64,000 bases of DNA from Rhodanobacter sp. Root480 (lineage in GTDB: Bacteria; Pseudomonadota; Gammaproteobacteria; Xanthomonadales; Rhodanobacteraceae), in assembly GCF_001426645.1 (NCBI RefSeq), contig NZ_LMEX01000002.1:142321-206320 (forward strand). The letters are read 5' to 3'. The position numbers and the translations under genes were made by a program. This document shows positions 34,226 through 46,609 of this stretch, piece after piece. The notes under the pieces are model-generated. The model worked only from the letters and a program-made list of their open reading frames with translations, had not been told where the DNA came from and did not search any database. How positions within the stretch are numbered: position 1 is the first letter of the stretch; each line of letters opens with the position of its first letter.

Positions 34226-36391
34226 ATGTCATCGTCCCCCGCTCCGACCGCCGCTGCGCGCCGCCACTCATCCCTACACCGTGCCATCCGCGCCGCCCTG
34301 CTCGGCGTGCCGCTGCTCGCCGCACTGACGATGGTGACTCCGGCCCACGCCGATGACGCCGACGCATCCACACCGCAATCCGCCACCGCGCTGTCGGGCG
34401 TGCAAGTCACGGCGCCGATCGCGCGGGAAAGCGATTCGGTGACCAAGACCGACACGCCGATCATCGAGATCCCGCAGTCGGTGTCGGTGATCACCGCCGA
34501 GCAATTGAGCCAGCGCGGCATCCAAGGCATCGAGGAGGCCGTGTGGTACACCGCCGGCGCCCAAGGCGGCGGCTACGGTGCCGACGCGCGCAGCGACTGG
34601 ATGCTGGTGCGCGGCTTCACTCCCGCCCGCTATCTCGACGGTTTGGCGCTGCCCGAAGGTTCGGGCACCAGCATCACCCGTATCGAGCCCTACGGGCTGG
34701 AGCGGCTGGAGGTGATCAAGGGCCCGTCGTCGGTGGTTTACGGCGCGATGCCGCCCGGCGGCATGGTCAACATGGTGAGCAAGCGCCCCACCGCGCAGCC
34801 GCTGCACGAAGTGGGCGTGGAGGTGGGCAGTTTCGACTTGCGCCAGGGCACGTTCGATTTCGCCGGCCCGCTGAACGATTCGGGCACGCTGCTCTATCGC
34901 CTCACCGGCCTGGCCCGCAACAGCGACACCATGACCGACTACATCAAGGACGACCGCTACTACCTCGCCCCCGCGCTGACCTGGAAGCCGGACGACAACA
35001 CCTCGTTGACCGTGCTGTCGCGCTACCAGAAGGCCGAGACCGCCTCCGGCGCCGGCTTCCTGCCCGCGGAAGGCACCTTGCTGCCCAGCCCGCACGGCAA
35101 GATCCCGCGCGACCGCTTCACCGGCGAGCCGGGCCAGAACGACTACGACAAGACGCTGGCCTCGATCGGCTACGAATTCCACCACGACTTCGCCAACGGC
35201 CTGGCGTTCAACCAGAACCTGCGCTACGGCACCGCCGACGTGGACAACAACGGCGCCAACGTGGGCGCCTTCGGCCTGCTCGGCGACGGCCGCACCCTGC
35301 TGCGCTACCTGTTCCCGAACGAGAACCACACCAGGACCTTCGGCGTCGACAACAACCTGCAATACGTGTTCGACAACGGCCGCGTGCAGCACACGCTGCT
35401 GGCCGGCGTGGACTACCGCCGCGCCAACGACGACTACGCCTCCGCGTTCGACTTCGGCGTTGGCGGGCTGGACGTGTTCGACCCGGTCTACGGCAGCCCG
35501 GTCACCGTGCCTGCGTACACCGTCCACACCGTGCAGGTGCAGTCGCAACTGGGCGTCTATCTGCAGGACCAGATCAAGGTCGGCCGCTGGAGCATCACCG
35601 CGGGCGGGCGCCAGGATCATGTCCGCACCGACACCGACAACCAGCTGGCCGGCACCAGCGCCGGTCAGACCGACCGCGCGTTCTCCGGCCGCGTGGGCAT
35701 CAACTACCTGTTCGACAACGGACTGGCACCGTACGTGTCGTGGTCGCATTCGTTCCAGCCCACGGTAGGCACGAACTTCGACGGCAACGCGTTCAAACCC
35801 ACTACCGGCGACCAGTACGAAGCCGGCCTCAAATACCAGCCCGCCGGCGGCAACGGCCTGGTCACCCTGGCGGCCTACCAGATCACCCAGCAGAACTCGC
35901 TGACGGTCGACCCGAACCATGCACTGTTCCAGGTGCAGCAGGGCGAAACGCGGTTGCGCGGCGTGGAGCTGGAAGGCCGCTGGAATCTCGGCACGCACCT
36001 GGCCATCTACGGCGGCTACACCTGGAGCGATTCGGAAGTCACCCGCACCAACGACCTGCCCTCGCTGGGCAAGCAGATCGCGCTGTTGCCCAAACAGCAG
36101 GCTTCGCTGGGGCTTGATTACACCGTGGTCGCCGGGCCGCTGGCGGGCCTCGGTTTCGGCGGCGGCGTGCGCTACATCGGCAGCCATTACGGCGACATCT
36201 ACAACGAGTGGAAGACGCCTTCGTACACCCTGTTCGACGCCGCCGTGCATTACGACGTGGGCGACTGGCGGCTGCAGTTGAATGCCAGCAACCTGTTCGA
36301 CAAGGAGTACGTCTCCGCCTGCAACAGCGCCGCGTGGTGCTACTACGGCTACGAGCGCAGCGTGACCGTCAGCGCGCGCTACCGCTGGTAA
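34226..36391 (+). CDS. TonB-dependent siderophore receptor
   Basis: 721 residues. A signal peptide ends TPAHA near residue 43, followed by a TonB box-like stretch (ATALSGVQVTAP) and a plug domain (IIEIPQSVSVITAEQL, RGFTPARYLDGLALP, LERLEVIKGPSSVVYGAMPPGGMVNMVSKRP). The rest is a 22-strand barrel ending in the aromatic SVTVSARYRW. There is no N-terminal signalling (STN) domain, so it does not drive its own ECF sigma system. The plug motif VIKGPSSVVYG and similarity in layout suggest a hydroxamate (ferrichrome or ferrioxamine type) substrate, but this cannot be proved. The Fur box and the following PepSY genes support iron uptake. Confidence 0.92.
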   Translation: MSSSPAPTAAARRHSSLHRAIRAALLGVPLLAALTMVTPAHADDADASTPQSATALSGVQVTAPIARESDSVTKTDTPIIEIPQSVSVITAEQLSQRGIQGIEEAVWYTAGAQGGGYGADARSDWMLVRGFTPARYLDGLALPEGSGTSITRIEPYGLERLEVIKGPSSVVYGAMPPGGMVNMVSKRPTAQPLHEVGVEVGSFDLRQGTFDFAGPLNDSGTLLYRLTGLARNSDTMTDYIKDDRYYLAPALTWKPDDNTSLTVLSRYQKAETASGAGFLPAEGTLLPSPHGKIPRDRFTGEPGQNDYDKTLASIGYEFHHDFANGLAFNQNLRYGTADVDNNGANVGAFGLLGDGRTLLRYLFPNENHTRTFGVDNNLQYVFDNGRVQHTLLAGVDYRRANDDYASAFDFGVGGLDVFDPVYGSPVTVPAYTVHTVQVQSQLGVYLQDQIKVGRWSITAGGRQDHVRTDTDNQLAGTSAGQTDRAFSGRVGINYLFDNGLAPYVSWSHSFQPTVGTNFDGNAFKPTTGDQYEAGLKYQPAGGNGLVTLAAYQITQQNSLTVDPNHALFQVQQGETRLRGVELEGRWNLGTHLAIYGGYTWSDSEVTRTNDLPSLGKQIALLPKQQASLGLDYTVVAGPLAGLGFGGGVRYIGSHYGDIYNEWKTPSYTLFDAAVHYDVGDWRLQLNASNLFDKEYVSACNSAAWCYYGYERSVTVSARYRW

Positions 36392-36400
36392 GGTGGCGCG

Positions 36401-36688
36401 ATGATCAGCCTGCTCGGCTTCGTGCTCGCGGTGTGCGCCGCCATCGCCTGGTACGCCGGCTCGCCGCATTGCATGTGGTCCGCGCTGCGCGGCCACTCGC
36501 GCGCGGCGCGCATCGCCGGCAGCGTCTTGATGCTGCTGTCGCTGGCGTGCTGGATCGGTGTGGCCGGCATCGCGGTCGGGCTATGTGCCACGCTGGCCAG
36601 CGGCATGCTGGGCCTGATGGCGCAGCCGTGGCTGGCGATGTTCTTCGGCACGCCGGCCGCGGATGTCACCGCAGTGGAGAAAGAGTGA
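36401..36688 (+). CDS. small membrane protein of siderophore-uptake locus
   Basis: 95 residues with three membrane helices (MISLLGFVLAVCAAIAWYAG, IAGSVLMLLSLACWIGVAGIAVGL, and a short third). It starts nine bases after the receptor. Small membrane proteins of the DUF3325/DUF3649 kinds are usual in this place between TonB receptors and PepSY proteins, and this is probably one of them, but no firm family motif can be quoted. Confidence 0.65.
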   Translation: MISLLGFVLAVCAAIAWYAGSPHCMWSALRGHSRAARIAGSVLMLLSLACWIGVAGIAVGLCATLASGMLGLMAQPWLAMFFGTPAADVTAVEKE

Positions 36689-36731
36689 TGTGCAACGGGG
36701 ATAATCCCCACGCCGGCGAGGCATCGCACTG

Positions 36732-36995
36732 ATGTGGGCGCGCGCCAGCGCCGGTGTGCTGCCGGGTTTCTTTCTCGCCGCCGCGCTGGTCGGGCTGGGT
36801 TGCTGGCTGCTGCCTGGTGCATGGCAGTCGACCATCGTGGTGGGTCTGCTGGCGTTTTTCCCGGTGTGGATCGGCGTGATCTGCGCGGCGTTCCGTTTCC
36901 CCAGTGGCGCTCGCGCGTGGCGCTGGCTGAGTGCGCTGGCGCTGCTCGGGCTGGGCCTGCTGTGGTTGTTGCAGCTGTCCGGCTGGGTCCGCTGA
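36732..36995 (+). CDS. small membrane protein, probably iron-uptake accessory
   Basis: 87 residues, three membrane helices, ending LLWLLQLSGWVR. It follows the previous small membrane gene and precedes the PepSY gene by 24 bases. Its shape matches the short iron-uptake membrane proteins in such loci; identity is inferred from context. Confidence 0.6.
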   Translation: MWARASAGVLPGFFLAAALVGLGCWLLPGAWQSTIVVGLLAFFPVWIGVICAAFRFPSGARAWRWLSALALLGLGLLWLLQLSGWVR

Positions 36996-37019
36996 GGTTG
37001 TCACCATGAAGTTGCCCAC

Positions 37020-38582
37020 ATGAAATTGAAGCCCACCACCTTGCGCACCTTCACCAGCCTGCATTCGTGGATGGGGCTGGTGGCCGGGTTCGCGCTGTTC
37101 GTGGCGTTCTACGCCGGCGCGATCACGGTGTTCCAGCCGGATGTGCAGCGCTGGGCGAACCCGCATGCCACGCCGTCGACCGCCACGCTGGCCGATGCGC
37201 AACAGCTGCTCGACGAAGTGCTGGCGCAGCACCCCGAAGCGCGCGATCACGTGGGCATGACCTTTCCCGGCTACGAGCTGGCGCAGCCGATGGCCTACTG
37301 GCAGGACAGCGACGGCACCTGGCTGTTTGCCTCGCCGGGCAACACCACCGGCAGCACCGTCGAACCCGGCGTCGCACCGCTGCCCGAGCTGATCAACGAG
37401 CTGCATTACGCGCTGGGCATTCCGCAGGTGGGCACCTGGTTGATGGGCGTGGTCAGCCTGCTGTACGGCGTGGCGCTGGTGTCCGGTTTCGTGATCCATC
37501 TGCCACGGCTGGCGAAGGACCTGTTCGCGCTGCGCCCCGGGCGCAATCTCAAGCGCTTCTGGCAGGACACGCACAACGTCATCGGCGTGCTGAGCCTGCC
37601 GTTCCACGTGATGTTTGCCGTCACCGGCGCGGTGCTGTGCCTGCTGCTGGTGGCGATGCTGGCGCTGAATCCGCTGATCTACGAGGGCAAACTGATGGCG
37701 GCCTCGGCAGCGGCGATGAATACCGCACCGACGGTCGCCAAGGCTGGCGTTGCGGCACCACTGGCGCCACTGGCCACTTGGCATGCGCGCTCGATCACGG
37801 TGGCACGCGAGCATGGCGATGCCGCGTTCCAGCCGGGTTATCTCAAGCTGGCCCATGCCGGTGACGCGCACGCCGTGGTCGAGATCACCGGCAGTTCACC
37901 GCACGCGCTGGGTGGCGGCTCGGTGGCGCTGGACGCGGTCAGCGGCGCGGTGCTGGCCACGCAGCTGCCGGGTTCGCGCGACGCCAATCACGCCACCCTG
38001 GCCGCCGCGTATGCGCTGCATTTCGCCGATTACGGCGGCGCCGCCGTGCGCTGGTTGTACTTCCTGCTGGGGCTGGGCGGGGCGTTCCTGTTCTATTCCG
38101 GCAACCTGCTGTGGATCGAATCGCGCCGCAAGCGACGGCAGGCGGAACAGGGCCGTGCACAACTGGGCATGGCGCGCGCCACGGTGGGCATCTGCATCGG
38201 TGTTTGCGTGGCGATTTCCGCCGCGTTCGTGGCGGCGCAGATCCTGCCCATGCTGGGTTGGGACGTGGCTGCCGGTCAGCGCTGGGTCTGCTTCGCGAGC
38301 TGGGCCTTGTGCGCGCTGTGGGCCGCACGACGGGCGCCAGTGAAGGCGGCGCGCGAGCTGTTGTGGCTGGCGGCGATCGTTACCGCACTCGTGCCGGTGG
38401 TCCACGGCATCGCCACCGGCTGGTGGCTGTGGCGCAGCGCGGCGGCGGGGCATGGTGCGTTGTTCGCCATCGACGTGGGTGCGCTGGCGATGGCTTTCGC
38501 CTTTGCCTCGTTGGCCCGTGCCGTGGCGCGGCGGGCGCGCCGCGATCAACCGAACAGCGTATGGGCCAGCACGGCGGCCTGA
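37020..38582 (+). CDS. PepSY-associated transmembrane protein (siderophore-iron reductase candidate)
   Basis: 520 residues. The N terminus (RTFTSLHSWMGLVAGFALFVAFYAGAITVF) is the PepSY-TM signature; two large periplasmic parts alternate with membrane helices, with conserved histidines in LHSWMG, HNVIGVLSLPFHV and ALHFADYGG. Such proteins accompany TonB siderophore receptors and some act as haem-binding reductases that release iron from ferric siderophore. It is the last gene of the iron operon and its stop is seven bases from the convergent nadD stop. Confidence 0.85.
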   Translation: MKLKPTTLRTFTSLHSWMGLVAGFALFVAFYAGAITVFQPDVQRWANPHATPSTATLADAQQLLDEVLAQHPEARDHVGMTFPGYELAQPMAYWQDSDGTWLFASPGNTTGSTVEPGVAPLPELINELHYALGIPQVGTWLMGVVSLLYGVALVSGFVIHLPRLAKDLFALRPGRNLKRFWQDTHNVIGVLSLPFHVMFAVTGAVLCLLLVAMLALNPLIYEGKLMAASAAAMNTAPTVAKAGVAAPLAPLATWHARSITVAREHGDAAFQPGYLKLAHAGDAHAVVEITGSSPHALGGGSVALDAVSGAVLATQLPGSRDANHATLAAAYALHFADYGGAAVRWLYFLLGLGGAFLFYSGNLLWIESRRKRRQAEQGRAQLGMARATVGICIGVCVAISAAFVAAQILPMLGWDVAAGQRWVCFASWALCALWAARRAPVKAARELLWLAAIVTALVPVVHGIATGWWLWRSAAAGHGALFAIDVGALAMAFAFASLARAVARRARRDQPNSVWASTAA

Positions 38583-38589
38583 GCCGTCG

Positions 38590-39222
38590 CTACTGCCGAT
38601 ACGGCGCCAGCAGCGCGGGATCGTCGAACACACCGCACGGCAGCAGGTAGCGTGGGTCCCGCCCCGCCGCCAGCAACTCGCGGATGCGGGTGGCCGAGAT
38701 TTCCAGCGGCGTCACCGCCAGTTCGATCACCTTGCCCGCCGGCTGATCGCGCAACGCGTCCGCCGTGGTGACGCGACGACCGGTCACCGCCTCTTCCAGC
38801 TCGGGCGGCAGGATCGATGAAACGCCAGGCCGGCTGAGCACGCCGATGTGCGCAATCTCGAACAACTCGCGCCAGCGATCCCAGCTGGCGAGGTTGGCGA
38901 ACGCATCGGCGCCGATCAGCAGCACCAGCGGTCGCGCGCCCTGCTCGGCGCGCAGGCCGGTCAAGGTGTCGACGGTAAACGAGGGACCTGCGCGATCCAG
39001 CTCGCGTGTATCCAGACTCAATCGCGACTGACCCTGCAGCGCGGCGCGCAGGATCGCTACGCGTTGCGCGGCGCTGGCGATCGGCGGCTGGCGGTGCGGC
39101 GGGATGCTGGCGGGCATCAGCCGCACTTCGGCATCCAGCAGCTCGGCCGCTTCCCACGCCACGCTGAGGTGGCCCAGATGCACGGGGTCGAAGGTGCCGC
39201 CGAAGAGCGCGAGGGGTTTCAC
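38590..39222 (-). CDS. nadD: nicotinate-nucleotide adenylyltransferase NadD
   Basis: 210 residues. It begins LALFGGTFDPVHLGHLSVAWE with the GGTFDPxHxGH nucleotidyltransferase motif and has the C-terminal ISATRIRELLAAG (SSTxIR-like) motif. It makes deamido-NAD from NaMN and ATP. It ends the leuS-lptE-holA-nadD string and starts seven bases after holA. In related genomes rsfS comes next; here the iron-uptake and SigF blocks intervene. Confidence 0.96.
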   Translation of the reverse strand: MKPLALFGGTFDPVHLGHLSVAWEAAELLDAEVRLMPASIPPHRQPPIASAAQRVAILRAALQGQSRLSLDTRELDRAGPSFTVDTLTGLRAEQGARPLVLLIGADAFANLASWDRWRELFEIAHIGVLSRPGVSSILPPELEEAVTGRRVTTADALRDQPAGKVIELAVTPLEISATRIRELLAAGRDPRYLLPCGVFDDPALLAPYRQ

Positions 39223-39229
39223 GCTGAAG

Positions 39230-40240
39230 TTACGCCAGCGCCCGCGCGGCGCGCGGCTCGGCGATGGCGGCGATGAGGCGTTCGGCTTCCTGCCACGGGT
39301 TGCCGGCTTCGCGGCCTTTCACCATGCGGTCGATGCGCGAGGCACGGGCCAGGCATTGCAGCCAATGATCGCGCGGGGCGCGGCGCAGGGCCTGGCGGAA
39401 CAGTTGCTCGCGCGCCTGCCACAAGCGTTCGGCCTTGGCCTGCGCGGCGAAGTTCTGCGCGTTGGCCAGCCGCAGCGCCAACTGCAACTGGTTCACCAGC
39501 CAGCCCATCAGCGCCAGCAGTTCATCGCCTTCCGAACGCAGGCCGGCGAGAATGCGCAGCGCGCGGGCGCCATCGCCCAGGAACGCGGCGTCGGTGAGCT
39601 TGAACACGTCGTAGCGGGCGCTGTCGGCCACCAGCGTTTCCATCTCGGCGGCGTCGATGCGGCCCTCGCCGTGCAGTACGGCCAGCTTGTCGATTTCCTG
39701 CGCGGCGGCCAGCAGGTTGCCTTCGACGCGCTCGGCCAGCAGCGCGATGGCGTCAGGCGTGGCGGACAAGCCGCGCGAGGCCAGCCGCGCACCGATCCAG
39801 CTGCTCCACTCGCCGGGCCGCGGTGCGTTGAACACCACCATGGTGCCGCTGGTGTCCAGCTTGCGGCTCCAGGCGCCGTCGTGCTTGCTGCTCCACTCCA
39901 TCGCCGTGACCAGCAAGGTCACGTCCGGCGGTGGATCGGCGCAGAACGCAGTGATTGCCTTGGCGCCCTCGACACCCGGCCGGCCGGTGGGCAGGCGCAG
40001 GTCGATCAGGCGTCGGCTGGCGAACAGCGACATGCTGGCGCCGGCACGGGCCAGGTCGTTCCAGTCGAAATGCTGGCCCACATCGAACACCTCGCGTTCG
40101 CCGTAGCCCAGTTCACGGGCACGTGCACGCAAGGCGTCGGCCGCTTCCAGCACCAGCAACTGCTCACCGGCCAGCATGTACACCGCGTCCAGGCGATCGG
40201 CCGCCAGCGCCTTCTGCCATTGGCCGGGACTCAGCGGCAT
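39230..40240 (-). CDS. holA: DNA polymerase III subunit delta HolA
   Basis: 336 residues. The family opening PLSPGQWQKALAADRLDAVYMLAGEQLLVLEAADALR and the later EGNLLAAAQEIDKLAVLHGEGRID block match HolA. It is the wrench of the clamp loader that opens the beta clamp. The start codon overlaps the lptE stop by one base (TGATG), and nadD follows immediately. Confidence 0.95.
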   Translation of the reverse strand: MPLSPGQWQKALAADRLDAVYMLAGEQLLVLEAADALRARARELGYGEREVFDVGQHFDWNDLARAGASMSLFASRRLIDLRLPTGRPGVEGAKAITAFCADPPPDVTLLVTAMEWSSKHDGAWSRKLDTSGTMVVFNAPRPGEWSSWIGARLASRGLSATPDAIALLAERVEGNLLAAAQEIDKLAVLHGEGRIDAAEMETLVADSARYDVFKLTDAAFLGDGARALRILAGLRSEGDELLALMGWLVNQLQLALRLANAQNFAAQAKAERLWQAREQLFRQALRRAPRDHWLQCLARASRIDRMVKGREAGNPWQEAERLIAAIAEPRAARALA

Positions 40241-40785
40241 CAGTGCGTGCTGGCAGCCGGCGCCGGCGCGGCCAGCTGGTGTTTGCTGGCGGCCTGCAGC
40301 CGGAACAGGATCGCCTGCACCATGTCATCGTTGAGGCTGCGCTGGATTTCCTGCACCTGCGACGCGTCGCCGATGGTGTTGCCGGCGTCGTAGCTGTATT
40401 CGCGCGACATGGTGATCGTCTGCGTGGGCACCAGCGCATTGCCGGCGCCGTCGACCACGTCGAACCTCACCTCGTAGCGGATCGCGTACTCGGTGATGCG
40501 CACGTAGCCGCCGGCCGATACCTGGTCGGTGCTGAATGTCGCCACCGGCACCCGCAGCTCGGCGATACCGGGGCCGCTGTCGTCCTCGATGGTGACGCCC
40601 GAATGCTGCAGCGCGCGGGTCAGGCTGCGCTGGAAATCACCGCCACGCATGTCCAGGTGAACGCGCTGCATCGACGCCGGCAGCGCGGCGGTCTGGCGCA
40701 GGTGGAAGCCGCAGGCGGTCACCACCGTGGCGACCAGCAACATCAGCAGGGGACGAAACAGACGGCCAAACTGGGTGACATTCAT
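40240..40785 (-). CDS. lptE: LPS-assembly lipoprotein LptE
   Basis: 181 residues. A lipoprotein signal peptide ends in VVTACGFHLR, so the mature protein starts with lipidated Cys followed by GFHLR, the LptE hallmark. LptE plugs the LptD barrel and helps insert LPS in the outer leaflet. The ATG at MNVTQFGR was taken; a TTG five codons earlier lies inside the leuS stop region. It lies between leuS and holA as in most gammaproteobacteria. Confidence 0.95.
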   Translation of the reverse strand: MNVTQFGRLFRPLLMLLVATVVTACGFHLRQTAALPASMQRVHLDMRGGDFQRSLTRALQHSGVTIEDDSGPGIAELRVPVATFSTDQVSAGGYVRITEYAIRYEVRFDVVDGAGNALVPTQTITMSREYSYDAGNTIGDASQVQEIQRSLNDDMVQAILFRLQAASKHQLAAPAPAASTH

Positions 40786-40789
40786 GGGT

Positions 40790-43669
<2,880 letters not shown>

Positions 43670-44281
43670 TCACGCCGCCGGGCAGGCCGCTTTCTGCCCG
43701 TCCGCCAGCGCACGCGCGGCGGTGGCGATCTGCGCTGCGATCTGCGCGATCGCCCGTTGATGGCCCTGCACCAGCGCGGGATAGCCCGCCCCCACGGCCT
43801 CGCGAACGCGGGTGGTGCAGGCCAGCGCGGCGGGCGAATCGCCGGCGGCCGCACGCACGCTCCAGGCCGCGTCGATCAGCGCGTAGGCGCCGGGTGCGGA
43901 ATCGAAGCGGCGTACGTCCAGCTTGATCCGCAGCCGCGGCTTTTCACCGACCGCCATGCCGCTGAGGTCGGCGCCATGCAGTTGCCGCACCAGATCCGCC
44001 GACAATGCGCCGCGCACCTCGTCGGCCAGCGGCGCGATCCAGCGCTCGCTGCCCAACAGCGCCACACCCTGGCCGCCTTCGCGCACCACCAGCTGCGGTT
44101 GATCCACCTGCGCTGGCACGTTCACCGGCATCAGTTCGAACGACAGCGGTGAGGCGGCGGCCACCGGTTCCGCTCCACCGGCCGGTGCCACCAAGGTGTA
44201 GTAATGCAGCGGCGCGGAGGCGCACCCGGCCAGCAGCAGGCCCAGGGTCAGCCCATGCAGGCGTGTTCGGATGCGGATCAT
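43670..44281 (-). CDS. pqiC: PqiC-type outer-membrane lipoprotein
   Basis: 203 residues. Its lipobox LLLAGCASAPLHYYTLVAP gives a lipidated Cys20, and the following HYYTL strand is typical of ABC-transport auxiliary lipoproteins (YmbA/PqiC). PqiC forms the outer-membrane end of the PqiABC tunnel. It overlaps pqiB by four bases and is the last gene of the operon. Confidence 0.88.
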   Translation of the reverse strand: MIRIRTRLHGLTLGLLLAGCASAPLHYYTLVAPAGGAEPVAAASPLSFELMPVNVPAQVDQPQLVVREGGQGVALLGSERWIAPLADEVRGALSADLVRQLHGADLSGMAVGEKPRLRIKLDVRRFDSAPGAYALIDAAWSVRAAAGDSPAALACTTRVREAVGAGYPALVQGHQRAIAQIAAQIATAARALADGQKAACPAA

Positions 44282-45978
44282 GGCTGGCTCCCCTGGCCGG
44301 GTTGGACGGTGGGTTCGGGCGCGGCACTGGCGGGCGGGCTGACGGGCTTGTCGTCGGCGCGGCCGCGGATCAGGGCCTCGGGATGACCACCGAGGTAATC
44401 GGTGAGCACGCGCAGTGAACGCGCCATGCGCTGTACCTGCTGCAAGGTCGAGTTGAGGTTCTGCTGCAACGGCGAGTCGCCGGACAGCGCATCGTCGGCG
44501 GTGCCCATGGTCTTCTTAACACCCTCGAGCGTGTCGCGGAACGCCGGCAGGGTCTGCGCGTTGACCTGCTTGAGCGTGCTATTGAGGCTGGCCAGGGTCT
44601 GGTCCAGATGCTTGCCAATGCTCTCGAACGGGATCTTGTCGAGCTTGGCGACGATGCCCGCCAGTTGCTCCTGCAGCTTGTCGAAACTGCCCGGCGCGGT
44701 GGGGATGGTCAGCGGCGTGGCATTGGCGTCGAAGGCCACCTTCGGCGTATGCGGCACGAAGTCGAGCGCCACGTACAACTGGCCGGTCAGCAGGTTGCCG
44801 GTGCGTGCCTGCGCGCGCAGGCCATGGGCGATCAGCGGCGCCATCAACTGCGCCAGGTCGGCCTTTTCACCGCGCGCCTTGGCCAACGCCTCCAGCTTGT
44901 CGTAGGCGCTGCCCAGACGCTGGGGATAGACCACCGCGCCCACCACCACCGGGAAACGACCCTTCTTCTCGTCGTAGTCCAGCCGCACCGACACCACCTT
45001 GCCGATGTTGATGCCCAGGAACTCCACCGGTGCATCCACCGCCAGCCCACGCACCGATTGCTCGAAGCGCATGCGCAAGTAGCGCGGCTCGCCATCGGGT
45101 GGCGCCATCGCCAGGGCGCGCTCGCTGAACAGCCTGTATTCCGTGTCTTCCGCCGCCGGCGTGCTGTCATGCGGCCCCGGCGGGTCCTGGAAGGCCACGC
45201 CACCGGCCAGCACCGTGGCCAGCGACTGGGTGTTGAGTTTCAGGCCGTTGGCGCCGATCGACACGTCCACGCCGCTGGCATTCCAGAAGCGGGAATCGGT
45301 GGTGACGAAGCGGTCGTTGGGGCCGTCCACGAAGATGTTTAGCGAGACGCCCTTGCCATCCTTGTCCAGCTGGTACGACGCCACGCGGCCCACCTGGATG
45401 CGCCGGTAGTAGACCGGCGAGCCGATGTCCAGCGAACCGAGATCGTCGCTGTGCAGGACGAAGCTGCGGCCCGGTGCGCCGTGGTTGACGGCCGGCGGGC
45501 TCTCCAGGCCCTTGAAGGTGTACCGCGACTCCTTCGAATCGCCCACGTCCGCGCCGATGAACGCACCTGACAGCAGCGTGTCGATGCCGGACACGCCGCC
45601 CAGGCCGATGCGCGGGCGCACCACCCAGAAGCGGGTATCGCGGGTGGCGAAACCTTCGGCGCTCTTCTCCAGCGCCACCCGCACCAGCACATGGCTGCGG
45701 TCTTCGCTGAGCCGGATCTTGCTGACCCGGCCGATCACCACGTTCTTGTATTTCACCGGCGTCTTGCCGGCATCCAGGCCTTCGGCGCTCTGGAAGCTGA
45801 TGGTGACTTCGGGGCCGGCCTGCAGCCAGCTGTTGACCACCAGCGACAACGCGATCACGGCCGCCAGCACCGGGATCAGCCAGATCAGCGAAACGCTGAC
45901 GCGCCGACGCTTCACCACCGGCCGCGGCAGGTTCTCGCGCTCGGGCAGGTCCTGATCAGTGCGGTTTTCGTCAGTCAT
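44278..45978 (-). CDS. pqiB: PqiB: MCE-domain intermembrane lipid transport protein
   Basis: 566 residues. One N-terminal membrane helix (LIWLIPVLAAVIALSLVVNSW) is followed by three MCE domains, recognisable by AEGLDAGKTPVKYKNVVIGRV, LGSLDIGSPVYYRRIQVGRV and LAVDAPVEFLGINIGKVV, then a coiled-coil region (about 430-540) ending in a Pro/Gln-rich tail. In E. coli PqiB hexamers stack into a syringe-like tunnel carrying lipids across the periplasm. Overlaps with its neighbours on both sides indicate one operon. Confidence 0.95.
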   Translation of the reverse strand: MTDENRTDQDLPERENLPRPVVKRRRVSVSLIWLIPVLAAVIALSLVVNSWLQAGPEVTISFQSAEGLDAGKTPVKYKNVVIGRVSKIRLSEDRSHVLVRVALEKSAEGFATRDTRFWVVRPRIGLGGVSGIDTLLSGAFIGADVGDSKESRYTFKGLESPPAVNHGAPGRSFVLHSDDLGSLDIGSPVYYRRIQVGRVASYQLDKDGKGVSLNIFVDGPNDRFVTTDSRFWNASGVDVSIGANGLKLNTQSLATVLAGGVAFQDPPGPHDSTPAAEDTEYRLFSERALAMAPPDGEPRYLRMRFEQSVRGLAVDAPVEFLGINIGKVVSVRLDYDEKKGRFPVVVGAVVYPQRLGSAYDKLEALAKARGEKADLAQLMAPLIAHGLRAQARTGNLLTGQLYVALDFVPHTPKVAFDANATPLTIPTAPGSFDKLQEQLAGIVAKLDKIPFESIGKHLDQTLASLNSTLKQVNAQTLPAFRDTLEGVKKTMGTADDALSGDSPLQQNLNSTLQQVQRMARSLRVLTDYLGGHPEALIRGRADDKPVSPPASAAPEPTVQPGQGSQP

Positions 45979-46609
45979 CGGTGTCCTTGCCGTCCCAGAT
46001 CAATCGTGGATCGAAGCTCATCGAAGCCAGCATGGTCAAGACCACGGTCAGGCCGAAATAAATCACCCCGGGCAACGGTTCCACCCGGCTCAATACGCTG
46101 AAGCGCACCAGCGCGGTCAGCAGTGAAACCACGAACACATCCAGCATCGACCAGTAGCCCACCAGCTCCACCAGCCGGTACAGGCCGGCGCGCTGCTGCC
46201 GCGCCCAGTTGCTGCCGCGCCGGCTGCTGACCAGCAGCGTGCCCAGCGCCAGGAACTTCAGCATGGGCACCACGATGCTGGCGGTGAACACGATGATCGC
46301 CAGGTTCGGCGATCCATTCTTCCACAACTCCACCACGCCGCTGATGATGGTGTTGTCGTCGATGTCATTGAGGCTGGCGGTGCGCATGATCGGCACCACG
46401 TTGGCGGGGATGTACATGATGAAGGCGGCAATCAGCAGCGCCCACGTACGCGAATAGCTGGCCGGCTTGCGCCGATGCAGCGCCACGCCGCAGCGCGGGC
46501 ACGCCACGACCTCGGCCGCACCGGCAGCGGCATGCGCATCGCGACACACCAGCCCGCACACATGGCAGCCGATCAGGCCCAGCTCGGCGGCGCGCGGCAA
46601 CGCGTTCAT
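45971..46609 (-). CDS. pqiA: PqiA family membrane protein, second half-size copy
   Basis: 212 residues. A zinc-ribbon-like N terminus (IGCHVCGLVCRDA, VACPRCGVALHRRK) precedes four membrane helices. It corresponds to the C-terminal half of E. coli PqiA, which is a fusion of two such units. It overlaps the first half-size gene by four bases and pqiB by eight. Likely role: inner-membrane partner that feeds lipid into the PqiB tunnel. Confidence 0.92.
   Translation of the reverse strand: MNALPRAAELGLIGCHVCGLVCRDAHAAAGAAEVVACPRCGVALHRRKPASYSRTWALLIAAFIMYIPANVVPIMRTASLNDIDDNTIISGVVELWKNGSPNLAIIVFTASIVVPMLKFLALGTLLVSSRRGSNWARQQRAGLYRLVELVGYWSMLDVFVVSLLTALVRFSVLSRVEPLPGVIYFGLTVVLTMLASMSFDPRLIWDGKDTDD

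Noticed and set aside
34274..36496. A 740-residue antisense frame over the TonB receptor gene.
   Set aside because: It mirrors the receptor codons, has no domain, start context or conserved motif, and the sense gene is clear.
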